Assembly (NCBI RefSeq): GCF_025907915.1
Contig: NZ_JAPAAF010000002.1
Span: forward strand, 62,001-126,000
Direction: 5' to 3'
From: Gaoshiqia sediminis
Lineage (GTDB): Bacteria; Bacteroidota; Bacteroidia; Bacteroidales; Prolixibacteraceae
Length of the DNA: 64,000 nucleotides
Below the pieces are notes generated by a model, which did no database searches, had not been told where the DNA came from, and was given only the letters and a program-made list of their open reading frames with translations. Shown here piece by piece: positions 34,902-45,016 of this stretch. The stretch's first letter is position 1, and every line of letters begins with the position of its first letter. A program made the position numbers and the translations under genes.

Positions 34902-35327
34902 CTACTTCTTCAGCAAATCGCGAATCTCGGCCAGCAGTTCTTGGTCTTTGGTGGGTTTCGGCGGTTCGGGGGCCGGGGCTGGTTTTGCTTCCTCCTTCTT
35001 TTGCATCCGGTTCATGGCCTTAATCATCATGAAAATAGCAAAGGCGATGATCAGAAAGTCGATGGTGGTTTGGATGAAATTACCATAAAGCAAGGTTGCC
35101 CCTTTGGTAACCACTTCGCCAGCCTCATTTAATACATCTTCGCGCAGTACGTATTTCAGCTCTTTAAAGTCAACACCTCCCAGCAGCATTCCAACCGGGG
35201 GCATCAGCACATCATTGACAAAGGAAGCGACAATCTTTCCGAAAGCACCACCAATAATGATACCTACGGCCATATCGACTACGTTCCCACGCATCGCAAA
35301 GGCCTTAAATTCTTTCATTAAACTCAT
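34902..35327 (-). CDS. mscL: Large-conductance mechanosensitive channel
   Basis: A 141-residue inner-membrane channel that opens under membrane tension to release solutes after osmotic downshock. The N terminus [30 protein letters not shown] is the amphipathic helix and pore-lining TM1; TM2 lies near 88-108 ([19 protein letters not shown]). The C-terminal part has a proline-rich linker and the final bundle helix ([14 protein letters not shown]). A single gene with its own terminator. Confidence 0.95.
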   Translation of the reverse strand: MSLMKEFKAFAMRGNVVDMAVGIIIGGAFGKIVASFVNDVLMPPVGMLLGGVDFKELKYVLREDVLNEAGEVVTKGATLLYGNFIQTTIDFLIIAFAIFMMIKAMNRMQKKEEAKPAPAPEPPKPTKDQELLAEIRDLLKK

Positions 35328-35462
35328 AGTTGAATTTTTTTTAAAATGAGTGATTAAAAAAGAATCAAGTTAAAGCAGATTCCTGCAAAAATCAATAGGC
35401 TTGAACATCAAATTTTCAGGCGTATCGGAATTTCCGGAACATGGAAAGCATAAAAAAACGAC

Positions 35463-35470
35463 TATCTTTG
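35463..35470 (+). promoter_or_regulatory. -7 element of the metG promoter
   Basis: TATCTTTG, an exact TAnnTTTG, 48 bases before the metG ATG; no -33 TTG was found. Confidence 0.5.
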
Positions 35471-35518
35471 TAGCCCACAAAAAAAAGAGATACTGAAATC
35501 ACTGAAAATCTGTATAAA

Positions 35519-37552
35519 ATGAGCCAGTATAAACGTACGCTGATCACTTCGGCACTTCCGTATGCCAACGGACCGGTGCATATTGGGCACCTGGCGGGAG
35601 TTTATGTTCCTGCCGATATTTATGCCCGTTATCTCCGGTTGAAACACGAAGATGTTTTATTTATCGGCGGATCGGACGAGCACGGCGTTCCCATTACCCT
35701 AAAAGCTAAAAACGAAGGAGTGACTCCCCAGGATGTAGTGGACAAATACCACAGCATCATCAAAGATTCGTTTGCCCGCTTCGGTATTTCATTTGATGTG
35801 TACTCGCGTACCAGTGCACCGGTGCACCACGAAACAGCTTCGGAATTCTTCCGGAAATTATACGATAGCGGCAAGTTTGTGGAGCAAACGTCGGCTCAAT
35901 ATTACGACGAAGAGAACAAACAATTTCTGGCCGACCGTTACATTGTAGGAACCTGTCCGAAATGCGGTTTCGAAAAAGCTTACGGCGACCAGTGCGAAAG
36001 CTGCGGCACCTCGCTCAGCCCAACCGACCTGATCAACCCCAAGTCGATGATTAGCGGCAACACGCCGGTGCTGAAAGAAACCAAACACTGGTACCTGCCA
36101 CTTGATGAATACGAACCCTGGCTGCGGGAATGGATTCTGGAAGGCCACAAAGAATGGAAAACCAACGTGTATGGCCAATGCAAAAGCTGGATTGACAGTG
36201 GATTGCAGCCACGTGCCGTTACCCGCGACCTGAATTGGGGCGTCCCCGTCCCGGTTGAAGGTGCCGAAGGTAAAGTGCTGTATGTTTGGTTCGACGCACC
36301 CATCGGATACATTTCAGCCACTAAAGAACTAACCCCCGATTGGGAAAAATACTGGAAAGATCCTGAGTGCAAGATGGTGCATTTCATCGGAAAGGACAAC
36401 ATCGTTTTCCACTGTATTATTTTCCCGGCCATGTTGAAGGCTGAAGGCAGCTTCATCCTTCCCGAAAATGTTCCGGCCAATGAGTTCCTCAACCTCGAAG
36501 GCGACAAAATTTCCACCTCGCGCAACTGGGCCGTCTGGTTGCACGAATACCTTGATGAGTTTCCGGGCAAAGAAGATGTGCTGAAATACACGCTGACGGC
36601 CAATGCACCCGAGACCAAAGACAACGATTTTACCTGGAAAGATTTTCAGGCACGCAACAATAACGAGTTGGTGGCCGTACTGGGAAACTTTGTAAACCGG
36701 GCGCTGGTGCTCACCCAAAAATATTACAGCGGCGAAGTTCCGGCCTTGGGCGATTTAAATGATGTTGACCGGCAAACGCTGGCCGAGATCGGCAAACTGA
36801 AAGCCGATGTCGAAAAAAGCCTGGATACTTACCGCTTCCGCGAAGCACTGAAACTGGCCATGGACCTGGCTCGCCTGGGCAACAAATACCTGGCCGACGA
36901 AGAGCCCTGGAAGGTGGTGAAAACTGATCCGGAACGCGTAAAAACCGTGATGAACATCTGTTTGCAGATCACCGCCAACCTGACCATTATGCTGGAGCCG
37001 TTTTTGCCTTTCAGTATGGACAAACTGCGTGGTTTCCTTAACCTTGGCAAACTGGATTGGAGTGAGCTTGGACGAACCGATCTGCTGGCAGCCGGACACC
37101 AAACCAAGCAGCCTGAACTGCTGTTCGAGAAGATTGAAGATGCGACAATTGATGCCCAGGTGAAGAAACTGCAGGATACTAAAAAAGCCAACGAGGCAGC
37201 CCAGGCTACAGCCAAACCGGCCAAGGAAAACTGTTCATTCGACGATTTCATGAAGATGGATATCCGTACCGGAACAATTATGGAAGCCGAAGCGGTAGCA
37301 AAAACCAAGAAATTGCTGAAGCTGAAAATTGATACCGGCATCGATACGCGTACCGTTGTTTCAGGAATTGCCGAATATTACAAGCCGGAAGAGATTATCG
37401 GTCAGCAGGTTTCGATTTTGGTGAACCTGGAACCCCGTGAATTACGTGGGATTATGTCTCAGGGAATGATTCTGATGGCCGAAGATGCCGATGGTTCGCT
37501 GAAATTTGTTTCACCGGTTGACAAGGTGAAAAACGGCTCTGAGGTGCGATAA
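35519..37552 (+). CDS. metG: Methionyl-tRNA synthetase
   Basis: Charges both initiator and elongator tRNA-Met. A 677-residue class I synthetase with the HIGH motif in [14 protein letters not shown], a zinc knuckle with [18 protein letters not shown], and a KMSKS-type loop reading [10 protein letters not shown]. Residues about 565-677 form the C-terminal EMAP/Trbp-like tRNA-binding domain that makes dimers. Length is normal. It is not linked to the metH locus and shows no riboswitch upstream. Confidence 0.96.
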   Translation: MSQYKRTLITSALPYANGPVHIGHLAGVYVPADIYARYLRLKHEDVLFIGGSDEHGVPITLKAKNEGVTPQDVVDKYHSIIKDSFARFGISFDVYSRTSAPVHHETASEFFRKLYDSGKFVEQTSAQYYDEENKQFLADRYIVGTCPKCGFEKAYGDQCESCGTSLSPTDLINPKSMISGNTPVLKETKHWYLPLDEYEPWLREWILEGHKEWKTNVYGQCKSWIDSGLQPRAVTRDLNWGVPVPVEGAEGKVLYVWFDAPIGYISATKELTPDWEKYWKDPECKMVHFIGKDNIVFHCIIFPAMLKAEGSFILPENVPANEFLNLEGDKISTSRNWAVWLHEYLDEFPGKEDVLKYTLTANAPETKDNDFTWKDFQARNNNELVAVLGNFVNRALVLTQKYYSGEVPALGDLNDVDRQTLAEIGKLKADVEKSLDTYRFREALKLAMDLARLGNKYLADEEPWKVVKTDPERVKTVMNICLQITANLTIMLEPFLPFSMDKLRGFLNLGKLDWSELGRTDLLAAGHQTKQPELLFEKIEDATIDAQVKKLQDTKKANEAAQATAKPAKENCSFDDFMKMDIRTGTIMEAEAVAKTKKLLKLKIDTGIDTRTVVSGIAEYYKPEEIIGQQVSILVNLEPRELRGIMSQGMILMAEDADGSLKFVSPVDKVKNGSEVR

Positions 37553-37567
37553 AATTCTTTTTTAGCT

Positions 37568-37635
37568 GTCATGCTGAACTTGTTTCAGCGTATCCATCAA
37601 ATAGCCGACAGACCTTGAAACAAGTTCAGGGTGAC
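37568..37635 (+). repeat. REPIN-like inverted repeat, family A copy 2
   Basis: GTCATGCTGAACTTGTTTC and its inverted partner GAAACAAGTTCAGGGTGAC enclose about 27 unrelated bases, 16 bases after the metG stop. Same design as 21480-21544. Confidence 0.8.
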
Positions 37636-37737
37636 TCTTTTCAAGATTACGACAGTCGTGCCAACTCATGGTTGGTGCGCTTCCGTAAGTTGCCGTGCTG
37701 CCCTTGCAGATCGGCTGCTTACTCTATATATAACAGA

Positions 37738-37767
37738 AACCGCTTTTGTACGCAAAGGCGGTTTTTT
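37738..37767 (+). terminator. Plus-strand terminator beyond metG
   Basis: An 11-bp stem (aaccgcttttg with caaaggcggtt, one wobble), loop tacg, then six T residues. Confidence 0.88.
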
Positions 37768-37772
37768 ATTGC

Positions 37773-37799
37773 AAAAAAAAGGGCCGCTTTTGCGGACCC
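37773..37799 (-). terminator. Terminator of the maltose operon (minus strand)
   Basis: ggg and ccgc arms around a tttt loop with one unpaired A, followed on the minus strand by eight T residues; 43 bases after the last gene of the operon. Confidence 0.8.
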
Positions 37800-37841
37800 C
37801 TTTCAACTAATAAACCAACTAAACCTAAACTAAACCTGAAT

Positions 37842-39230
37842 CTATTTGCGTGTGTAAATTTTGTATTCCCAAGGTTGAAGTTCGATATTCACCTTTTCTC
37901 CGCCAATCAACTTCTCCTTTCCTTTCCACGCTGCAAAATCGTGTTGAACATCGAACTCAACACTATCAACAACCGGTTGTGAAGAAAGGTTCATGATTAC
38001 CAGGACAGCATTGTCATTTTTTTCGCGGACATAAGCCAGCAGTTGGTCCGGGTGGCCGTTGTTCAGAAAGCGAACGTCCTCACCAAACTCCCCGTTCCAT
38101 AAGGCCGGGTTGTTGGTTTTCAGCGCGATCAGGTTTTTATACAGATCTTCTTTTTTCATTTCCGACCAGTCAATTTCATCTTTTTCGAAGAATGCCAGCC
38201 GCTTGTCCAGCCCGGCTTCCTGCCCGCTGTAAATAAGCGGAATTCCCGGCACTGTAAACGAAAATACGGCAAAAGCATCAGCGGCATCGCCCATGCGTTC
38301 GCTAACAGTTCCGGCCCAGGAGTTTTCGTCGTGGTTGGTGATAAACTGCATGGGAAATGAACCTTCGGCATATTTGCCGCCAATCTTTTCAAAATAATTC
38401 CGGATATCAGCGGCCGTTTTTTCACCTTTTGCCACATCGTTCATGATGTGGTGCAACTCCCAGGCATAGTTCGATTCGAAAGCCATTTCGAGTAGTTCCG
38501 GGTGGTCTTCGTCTTCGGCCAGCATGTACACCGGCTTGATAGAGTCGAACGAAGTGCGGGCTTCTTCCCAGAAGTCGTTCGGAACGCCCCAGGCCACGTC
38601 GCAGCGAAACCCGTCGATGTTGGTTTCGGTGAGCCAGTAGTCCATCGCATCGATCATGGCCCGGCGCATCTGCGGCACATCGAAGTTCAGGTCGGCGATA
38701 TCGGTCCAATCCGGATCGGGTGAGATGATGGCGCCGGTCGAATCGGTGGTAAACCACTCCGGGTGATCGTAAATCCATGGATTGTCCCAGCCGGTGTGGT
38801 TGGCCACCCAGTCGATGATGACTTTAAAGCCCAGGTCGTGCGCCTGGTTGACGAGTTCCTTGAAATCATCGAGCGTTCCAAACTCGGGATTGATGCCGGT
38901 GTAGTCCTGCACGGCATAATACGAGCCCAGGCTGCCTTTTCGTTTTTCTTCCGAAATGGGGTGAATGGGCATGATCCAGAGGATGTCCACACCGAGTTCC
39001 TTCAGCCGCGGAAGGTGTTCGGCAAAAGCATCGAATGTACCTTCGGGCGTGTATTGGCGGATGTTCACTTCATACAACACGGCATCTTTCAGCCATTCCG
39101 GCTGAATGCGCGAGCTTGTTTCTTCCTGTTGGTCTGCCGGCTTTTGTTTGGGCAGGCAGGCCGTTAAACCTATTCCAACCCATATCAAGATAAAGAAAGC
39201 GGGCAAAATGTATTTGGTTTTGTTTGTCAT
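37842..39230 (-). CDS. GH13 alpha-amylase family lipoprotein
   Basis: A 462-residue alpha-glucan hydrolase. The lipobox LTAC puts the lipidated cysteine at C25; the residues after it (LPKQK) lack the acidic export signal of surface lipoproteins, so I expect it to face the periplasm. GH13 motifs: VIIDWVANHT, the nucleophile aspartate in GFRCDVA, the acid glutamate in MLAEDEDH and the third aspartate in ITNHDEN. A short beta-sandwich C domain ends the protein. It is the last gene of a six-gene operon, 6 bases after the SusA-like gene. Confidence 0.88.
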   Translation of the reverse strand: MTNKTKYILPAFFILIWVGIGLTACLPKQKPADQQEETSSRIQPEWLKDAVLYEVNIRQYTPEGTFDAFAEHLPRLKELGVDILWIMPIHPISEEKRKGSLGSYYAVQDYTGINPEFGTLDDFKELVNQAHDLGFKVIIDWVANHTGWDNPWIYDHPEWFTTDSTGAIISPDPDWTDIADLNFDVPQMRRAMIDAMDYWLTETNIDGFRCDVAWGVPNDFWEEARTSFDSIKPVYMLAEDEDHPELLEMAFESNYAWELHHIMNDVAKGEKTAADIRNYFEKIGGKYAEGSFPMQFITNHDENSWAGTVSERMGDAADAFAVFSFTVPGIPLIYSGQEAGLDKRLAFFEKDEIDWSEMKKEDLYKNLIALKTNNPALWNGEFGEDVRFLNNGHPDQLLAYVREKNDNAVLVIMNLSSQPVVDSVEFDVQHDFAAWKGKEKLIGGEKVNIELQPWEYKIYTRK

Positions 39231-39236
39231 GGCTCG

Positions 39237-41090
39237 TTACTTTTTAAGTTGAATGATCATGGCCGAACGGGCAGGAACGGAAAAGCTTTTTAGATTGGTT
39301 ATCTGATTCGATGAGATGATATCAGTTCCGCTTTGGTAGCCTTTCATCATCTCGGCAAAACGTTCGGTTACCAGGTTTTTGCTTTCCAGGTTTTTATTGA
39401 GGACGACCATCACGGCATCTTTATCATTGTAGCGGAAATAGACGTACACGCCATCCTGCGGCACAAAGTGTTTCATCTTTCCTGTGTGAATCACATTCTG
39501 TCCCTTCCGCCAGTTTTGGATGGTTTTCAGGTAGTTTTGCAGGTCTTGTTGGTCGGCGGAGAGTCCTTTGCCGGTAAATGCATTCACAGCATCGCCGGGC
39601 CAACCTCCCGGAAAATCGCTGCGGATGATTCCGTGATCGTCCGTTCCCGGATTGGACATCAGCACCTCAGTACCGTAGAAGATTTGCGGGATGCCGCGGG
39701 TAGTCAGGAAATAGGCCAGTCCCAGTTTCAGCAAGTCAGCATCTTCGCCCACCTGGGTGTAAAAGCGCGACATGTCGTGGTTGTCGGGGAAAACCACCAG
39801 GTTTTCGGCATCGGGATACAGAAAATCGTTGGCCAGCATCTCGTACAGTTGGATCAGTCCGTCGTTCCAGCCTTCTTCGGTACTCAGTCCGGAGCTGACG
39901 GCGTGTTGCAACGGGAAATCCATCAGGCTGGGAAGGTAGCACTGGTAGCCATCGGCATTGTGCTTGCCCAGTTGCCAGTACGAGGTGATGGCCGGGTTCA
40001 GGCTCCATTCTTCGCCTACGATGTTGAAATTCGGATATTCTTCCAGCACCCGCTTGGTCCAGTCGGCCATCATATCCTTGTCGGGGTAGGGCCAGGTGTC
40101 CTGCCGGATGCCTTCCAGTCCGACGTATTCGATCCACCAAATGCTGTTCTGGATGAGGTAATTGGCCATGAACGGGTTTTTCTGGTTCAGGTCGGGCATG
40201 GTGGGCACAAACCAGCCATCGCTCATCTCGCGTTTATCGATTTCCGAGGCGTGCGGGTCCTGGTTCACCGTGCGGCGGTGTGAGGTGATTTTGTGTTCGG
40301 GGTAATTGTTGATCCAGTCGGGCATGGGCATGTCGTCCATCCACCAGTGTTCCGAGCCGCAGTGGTTGAATATCATGTCCATGATCAGTTTCATGCCGCG
40401 TTTGTCGAGCTCGTCATTCAGCTCTCGGTACTCATCGTTGGTTCCGTAACGGGAGTCAACGCGGTAAAAATCGGTGGTGGAGTAGCCGTGGTACGATGTG
40501 CGGGTCATGTTGTTTTCGAGCACTGGGTTCAGCCAAACAGCTGTAAAGCCGAGGTCGTGGAGGTAGTCGAGGCTGTTGATGATGCCCCTCAGGTCGCCGC
40601 CGTGCCGCCCGTCTTTATCGGCCCGGTTGGGAAGCTCTTTCATGCCGGGCATGGCATCGTTGTCAGGGTTGCCGTTGGCAAAGCGGTCGGGGGTGATCAG
40701 GTAAATCACATCCGATGGGTTGAATCCCTGGCGCAGGGCGGAGCTTGGCTCGCGGGCTTTCAGCTCATACAGGTAGCTGGCCACTGTTTTCTTTTTCGAG
40801 AGGAATGAGATGGTAAACGAGCCGGGTTTTGCCTCGGGTGCTATTTTCAGGTCGATAAACAGGTAGTTGGGGTTTTCAACGCGGGTAACACTGGTAAGTG
40901 CAACACCGGGGTAGTTCAGATCTACTTTGGTATCGGCAATATTTTCGCCATGAACCATGAGTTGCAGGTTGGGATTTTTCATGCCTGCCCACCAAAACAT
41001 GGGTTCTACTCTCAGGTTGCCGGTCTGTTGGGAGAACCCGCAAATGGTGAATGCCAACAGAACGTAAAGAATCATTGATTTTTTCATCAT
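39237..41090 (-). CDS. susA: SusA-like neopullulanase/cyclomaltodextrinase (GH13)
   Basis: A 617-residue periplasmic enzyme that cuts maltooligosaccharides from starch into small sugars. It has a signal peptide (ending near CGFSQQ), an N-terminal cyclomaltodextrinase domain (about 25-115), then the barrel with LIMDMIFNHCG, nucleophile aspartate in GIRQDTW, acid glutamate in NIVGEEW and VVFPDNHD. The length equals that of Bacteroides SusA. It is followed after 6 bases by the GH13 lipoprotein. Confidence 0.9.
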   Translation of the reverse strand: MMKKSMILYVLLAFTICGFSQQTGNLRVEPMFWWAGMKNPNLQLMVHGENIADTKVDLNYPGVALTSVTRVENPNYLFIDLKIAPEAKPGSFTISFLSKKKTVASYLYELKAREPSSALRQGFNPSDVIYLITPDRFANGNPDNDAMPGMKELPNRADKDGRHGGDLRGIINSLDYLHDLGFTAVWLNPVLENNMTRTSYHGYSTTDFYRVDSRYGTNDEYRELNDELDKRGMKLIMDMIFNHCGSEHWWMDDMPMPDWINNYPEHKITSHRRTVNQDPHASEIDKREMSDGWFVPTMPDLNQKNPFMANYLIQNSIWWIEYVGLEGIRQDTWPYPDKDMMADWTKRVLEEYPNFNIVGEEWSLNPAITSYWQLGKHNADGYQCYLPSLMDFPLQHAVSSGLSTEEGWNDGLIQLYEMLANDFLYPDAENLVVFPDNHDMSRFYTQVGEDADLLKLGLAYFLTTRGIPQIFYGTEVLMSNPGTDDHGIIRSDFPGGWPGDAVNAFTGKGLSADQQDLQNYLKTIQNWRKGQNVIHTGKMKHFVPQDGVYVYFRYNDKDAVMVVLNKNLESKNLVTERFAEMMKGYQSGTDIISSNQITNLKSFSVPARSAMIIQLKK

Positions 41091-41109
41091 CGTTTTAAAT
41101 TGGTTCAGG

Positions 41110-42003
41110 TTATTTCAATAAAAATATAAACGGGGTGTGCAGTCGTTTGGCCCATGATCTTTCGGGATGGTCCTCACCCGGAAATTTAAGGGTTATCCGG
41201 TTGGTATGGTCATATCCCTTAAGGATCATGGTTTTGTCGATCACAAGTTGGTGTTTTTCATACAGGCTGTCCAGAGTCTCCGTTCCGTAGTCGAAATAGA
41301 ATTGGTGAGATGCCGGATCGGGCAGATTCTCGGTCAGATACCAGTTAAAAGCTTGGGGGATGAAGTCGTTTTGCTCAAATGTACCGGGCCAGTGTGTCGA
41401 GAGGCAGGCTGCCCCTTTAAAAATATCGGGATACTCACAGATGGCGTACATCGAAATCAATCCGCCCATGCTGGAACCCGCGATAAAAGTATGGTCCAGG
41501 TCGGGGAGGGTTGCGAATTTCTGATCGATGCAGGGCTTAAGTTCGTGAATGATAAATTTCAGATAATTGTCGGCCAAGGGCTTTCCTTTTAGCCATGTTG
41601 CAACTATTGAGTCGCGCAGGTTCTCATCCAGCGATGCCAAGGGCTTTTCCGGGAAATATTCGGCGTGCCGGTACTCTGCGTTGTTCCATATTCCAACCAC
41701 GATGCACGCCTGGATTTCCTGTTCGTCAATTAAGGCTGAAAAAACTTCATCCACCTGCCATTCCTGTTTGTTCCCGGTAAGGGTTGAGTCATACAGCATT
41801 TGCCCGTCGTGCATATAAATCACGGCATATTTCTCTGTATTGCTGTAGCCCTCCGGCAGCCAAACATCAATATTCCGCGGCTGCACAAAGCGGGATTGAA
41901 AATCCGGGATGCGCACAATTCTTCCGGCCGAAGGCACCGGCAACTGAGCATGAGTTTCGTTCATCAAAAACATCATGGTAAACAGGAGAATCCATTTCTT
42001 CAT
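41110..42003 (-). CDS. Secreted alpha/beta-hydrolase, esterase D (Fes/YieL) family
   Basis: A 297-residue protein with a cleavable signal peptide (ending NETHAQ). The putative esterase fold is shown by the nucleophile serine in AGSSMGGLISM, IYMHDGQMLYD near the oxyanion region and the late histidine in GEDHPERSW. Its start overlaps the GH65 stop by 4 bases (ATGA). Such esterases may remove acyl groups from glycans or cut other esters; here it is embedded in a maltodextrin operon, so it might deacylate acetylated or otherwise modified glucans. That is inference. Confidence 0.82.
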   Translation of the reverse strand: MKKWILLFTMMFLMNETHAQLPVPSAGRIVRIPDFQSRFVQPRNIDVWLPEGYSNTEKYAVIYMHDGQMLYDSTLTGNKQEWQVDEVFSALIDEQEIQACIVVGIWNNAEYRHAEYFPEKPLASLDENLRDSIVATWLKGKPLADNYLKFIIHELKPCIDQKFATLPDLDHTFIAGSSMGGLISMYAICEYPDIFKGAACLSTHWPGTFEQNDFIPQAFNWYLTENLPDPASHQFYFDYGTETLDSLYEKHQLVIDKTMILKGYDHTNRITLKFPGEDHPERSWAKRLHTPFIFLLK

Positions 42004-44318
42004 AGCGTTTGTTTTATTTCGACCTCAAGCTTGTGGTTGCCGTTCAGGATATGCTCTTCTCCCCAAATAGACAGGGTTAAAGTTCCCGGATGGTGGTTGA
42101 TGATGGTCAGTTCGTTGGCCATGCTGATTTCCAGGTGCGAATCGCGGAAGTTGAGGCGGAAGGCATATCCTTTCCATGATTTGGGCAGGAACGGGTTGAG
42201 ATGCAGTTGCCCGTTTACTACGCGGATGCCGCCGAAAGCTTCCACAAAGGCCATCCAGGTGCCGCCCATGCTGGTAATGTGCAGGCCATCTTCGGTGTCG
42301 TTGTTATAGTCGTCCAGGTCGAGACGGGCCGTGCGCAAGTACATTTCGTATGCTTTTTCTTCGCGGCCGATACGTGCGGCCAAAATAGCATGGATGCACG
42401 ATGAAAGCGAAGATTCGTGTACCGTGATTGGTTCGTAAAAGTCGAAGTGGCGGCGCAGGGTTTCCGTGTCGTAATCCTCCTGGAACCAGTACAAGCTTTG
42501 CAGCGTGTCGGCCTGTTTGATGTAACACGAACGCAGGATGCGGTCCCACGACCAATGCTGGTTGATGGGACGTTCGGTAGGATTGAGATGGGCCGCCGGG
42601 ATAATTTCTTTATCCAGAAAGCCGTCCTGTTGCAGGTAGATGTCCAACTCCTTGTCGTAAGGGAAATACATGTTTTCGATGATTTCTTTCCAGTTGGTCG
42701 TTTCCTGCACCTCGTTAAACTTCCATTTGTTCACCAGTTCTTCCCACAAATAAGGCTGTTCTTTTTTCAGGTAATCAATTACTTCCAGGGTGTATTTCAG
42801 GGTCCACACGGCCATGTTGTTGGTGTGGAAGTTATTGTTGACGTTGTTTTCGTATTCGTTGGGGCCGGTTACGCCCAGGATGACATATGCCTGTTTGACA
42901 TCCGACCAATTGACGCGCTGGGCCCAGAAACGGGAAAGGGCCAGCAGCACTTCAAATCCGTAAGGGGCCAGGTATTCGCGGTCGCCGGTGTAGTTGATGT
43001 AGTTGTAGATGGCATAGGCGATGGCCCCGTTGCGGTGAATTTCTTCAAAGGTGATTTCCCATTCGTTGTGGCACTCTTCGCCGTTGATGGTCACCATCGG
43101 GTACAAGGCTGCACCATTTTCGAAGCCTAGCTTTTGGGCATTTTCGATGGCTTTTTGAAGGTGTTTGTGACGGTAAATCAGCAGGTTTTGCGCCACACGC
43201 TGAGGAGCCGTTCCTAAAAAGAAGGGCAGGCAATAGGCTTCGGTGTCCCAGTAAGTAACGCCGCCGTATTTTTCGCCGGTAAAACCTTTTGGGCCAATGT
43301 TCAGGCGTTCGTCGTCGCCAGTGTAGGTTTGCATCAGTTGGAAAATGTTGAACCGTATGCCCTGCTGGGCAGCCACATCGCCTTCGATACGGATGTCGGC
43401 GGCTTCCCACTTTTCTTCCCAACATTTGCTGTGTTCTGCAAATAACTGGTCGAAACCTGCCGCCATCGCTTTTTGAACGGATTTTTCTGTTTCTGACATC
43501 AGCTCATTGCGGCTGATATAAAGCGAAGAGTTGATAGCAGCAAACTTTTCGATCAGCAATTCTTCGCCCTCCTGCAAATTCACTACAAAAGTGTTGGCCA
43601 GGTACTTTTCGCGGTCAACTTTCGGGCCGGCAGCCGATAGGTTTTTTCCGTTTTTGAGCAGACGTGTGCCAATTCCGTGGCAAACATGGAAGCCGGATTT
43701 TTTGGTTTCCATCAGCAGGTAGGCTTCCTGGTCGCTGGCTTTTTTTTCAAGCTCCATCCAGAATTTCTCGTCGTAGTTGGAGTCTTCATTTTTCACATCT
43801 CCGTCAATAAACGAGGTGATTTTTACCGGCGCCGAAAAGTTGAGGCTTTTGATGTTGTACCGGATGGCCCCTAACGCTTTATCTTTCATGCTCAAAAATC
43901 GCCGGGCAAGCACTTCCACCTGTTTGCCGGAAGGAAGTTCGGCGGTAAACGAACGGGTGAGCAGGGCATCTTTCATGTCCAGTTCGCGGCGGAAGGCATG
44001 GACCCGGGCAGTTGCCAGGTCCAGCTCCTCTCCTTCAATTTCCACGCGGATGCCAATCCAGTTGGCCGCGTTCAATATTTTAGCAAAATATTCCGGGTAA
44101 CCGTTTTTCCACCAGCCCACCAAGGTTTTGTCGGGGTAGTAAACCCCGGCTACATAGTTTCCCGGAAGACTGTCGCCCGAGTATTTTTCCTCAAAGTTTG
44201 CACGTTGTCCGGTATGCCCGTTGCCCAAGCTGAACAGGCTTTCGGAAACCCGGTTGTAATCGGGATGAAAGCCATCTTCAATAACCTTCCACTCGTGGTG
44301 TACAATATATTCTTTCAT
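42000..44318 (-). CDS. GH65 maltose phosphorylase
   Basis: A 772-residue cytoplasmic enzyme that splits maltose with phosphate into glucose and beta-glucose-1-phosphate, saving one ATP. The catalytic acid glutamate lies in VTGPNEYENNV, with an N-terminal beta-sandwich (about 1-270), an (alpha/alpha)6 barrel and a small C-terminal sandwich. The pairing with beta-phosphoglucomutase 9 bases upstream is strong support, since only that enzyme handles the beta anomer. Trehalose or kojibiose phosphorylase are alternatives in GH65, but the starch context favours maltose. Confidence 0.9.
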   Translation of the reverse strand: MKEYIVHHEWKVIEDGFHPDYNRVSESLFSLGNGHTGQRANFEEKYSGDSLPGNYVAGVYYPDKTLVGWWKNGYPEYFAKILNAANWIGIRVEIEGEELDLATARVHAFRRELDMKDALLTRSFTAELPSGKQVEVLARRFLSMKDKALGAIRYNIKSLNFSAPVKITSFIDGDVKNEDSNYDEKFWMELEKKASDQEAYLLMETKKSGFHVCHGIGTRLLKNGKNLSAAGPKVDREKYLANTFVVNLQEGEELLIEKFAAINSSLYISRNELMSETEKSVQKAMAAGFDQLFAEHSKCWEEKWEAADIRIEGDVAAQQGIRFNIFQLMQTYTGDDERLNIGPKGFTGEKYGGVTYWDTEAYCLPFFLGTAPQRVAQNLLIYRHKHLQKAIENAQKLGFENGAALYPMVTINGEECHNEWEITFEEIHRNGAIAYAIYNYINYTGDREYLAPYGFEVLLALSRFWAQRVNWSDVKQAYVILGVTGPNEYENNVNNNFHTNNMAVWTLKYTLEVIDYLKKEQPYLWEELVNKWKFNEVQETTNWKEIIENMYFPYDKELDIYLQQDGFLDKEIIPAAHLNPTERPINQHWSWDRILRSCYIKQADTLQSLYWFQEDYDTETLRRHFDFYEPITVHESSLSSCIHAILAARIGREEKAYEMYLRTARLDLDDYNNDTEDGLHITSMGGTWMAFVEAFGGIRVVNGQLHLNPFLPKSWKGYAFRLNFRDSHLEISMANELTIINHHPGTLTLSIWGEEHILNGNHKLEVEIKQTL

Positions 44319-44327
44319 ACCAGTTTT

Positions 44328-45008
44328 TCATTTAACATGTAGGTAACTATCTTCTTGCATGCATGCTTGTAGCTTTTCCAGGTTGAAATCTGCAAATCCC
44401 GGAATCACCAGATTGGCTTTCTTCAGGATGGTTATATCGCCAATACCTACGCAAAACATGCCTGCATTTTGGGCTGCTTCGATGCCTGCTACGGCATCTT
44501 CGAAAACCACGCATGCTTCCGGTTCAACCTGTAACTCGGCTGCTCCGTTCAGAAATACTTCCGGGTCGGGTTTGGCCTCCGAAACCTTGTTGCCATCAAT
44601 GACGGCGTCAAACAGGTTTTCAATATTCAGCCGTTTCAGGATCAACCGTGCGTTTTTACTGGCCGAACCCAAGGCAACCCGGATGTGGTTGTTTTTCAGT
44701 TCGGTGATAAACGATTTCACACCCGGCAATATTTCGCTTTCATCCATCTTCAGAATATATTCCAGATAAACTTCGTTTTTTTTATTAGCCAAAGCTGTTT
44801 TTTCTTCTTCGGATAATGTTTTCCCCCCGATTTCCAGGATGATATCCAGCGATCGCATCCTGCTAACACCTTTCAGTAGTTCGTTGTGCTCCTCGGTAAA
44901 ATCAATGCCAAGCTGTTCTGCCAGTTGCTTCCAGGCCAGGAAATGATACCTGGCCGTATCTACAATCACGCCGTCCAGATCAAAAAGACAAGCTTTCAGT
45001 GTTCTCAT
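44328..45008 (-). CDS. pgmB: Beta-phosphoglucomutase
   Basis: A 226-residue HAD enzyme that converts beta-glucose-1-phosphate to glucose-6-phosphate. Motif I is FDLDGVIVDTA (nucleophile and acid-base aspartates), ALGSASKN is motif II with the lysine-containing stretch KPDPEVFL, and VFEDAVAGIEAA is motif IV. The cap begins with HFLAWKQLAEQLGI, typical of this enzyme. It lies between the sugar transporter (8-base gap) and the maltose phosphorylase (9-base gap). Confidence 0.93.
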   Translation of the reverse strand: MRTLKACLFDLDGVIVDTARYHFLAWKQLAEQLGIDFTEEHNELLKGVSRMRSLDIILEIGGKTLSEEEKTALANKKNEVYLEYILKMDESEILPGVKSFITELKNNHIRVALGSASKNARLILKRLNIENLFDAVIDGNKVSEAKPDPEVFLNGAAELQVEPEACVVFEDAVAGIEAAQNAGMFCVGIGDITILKKANLVIPGFADFNLEKLQACMQEDSYLHVK

Positions 45009-45016
45009 GCCATTAC

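Noticed and set aside
35328-35518. Possible riboswitch or T-box before metG
   Set aside because: No S-box or T-box core motifs and no terminator hairpin; only a -7 promoter element is seen.
39333-40283. Plus-strand open frame of 316 codons opposite susA
   Set aside because: Antisense shadow of a clear GH13 gene, with no plausible domain and codon usage that mirrors the real gene.
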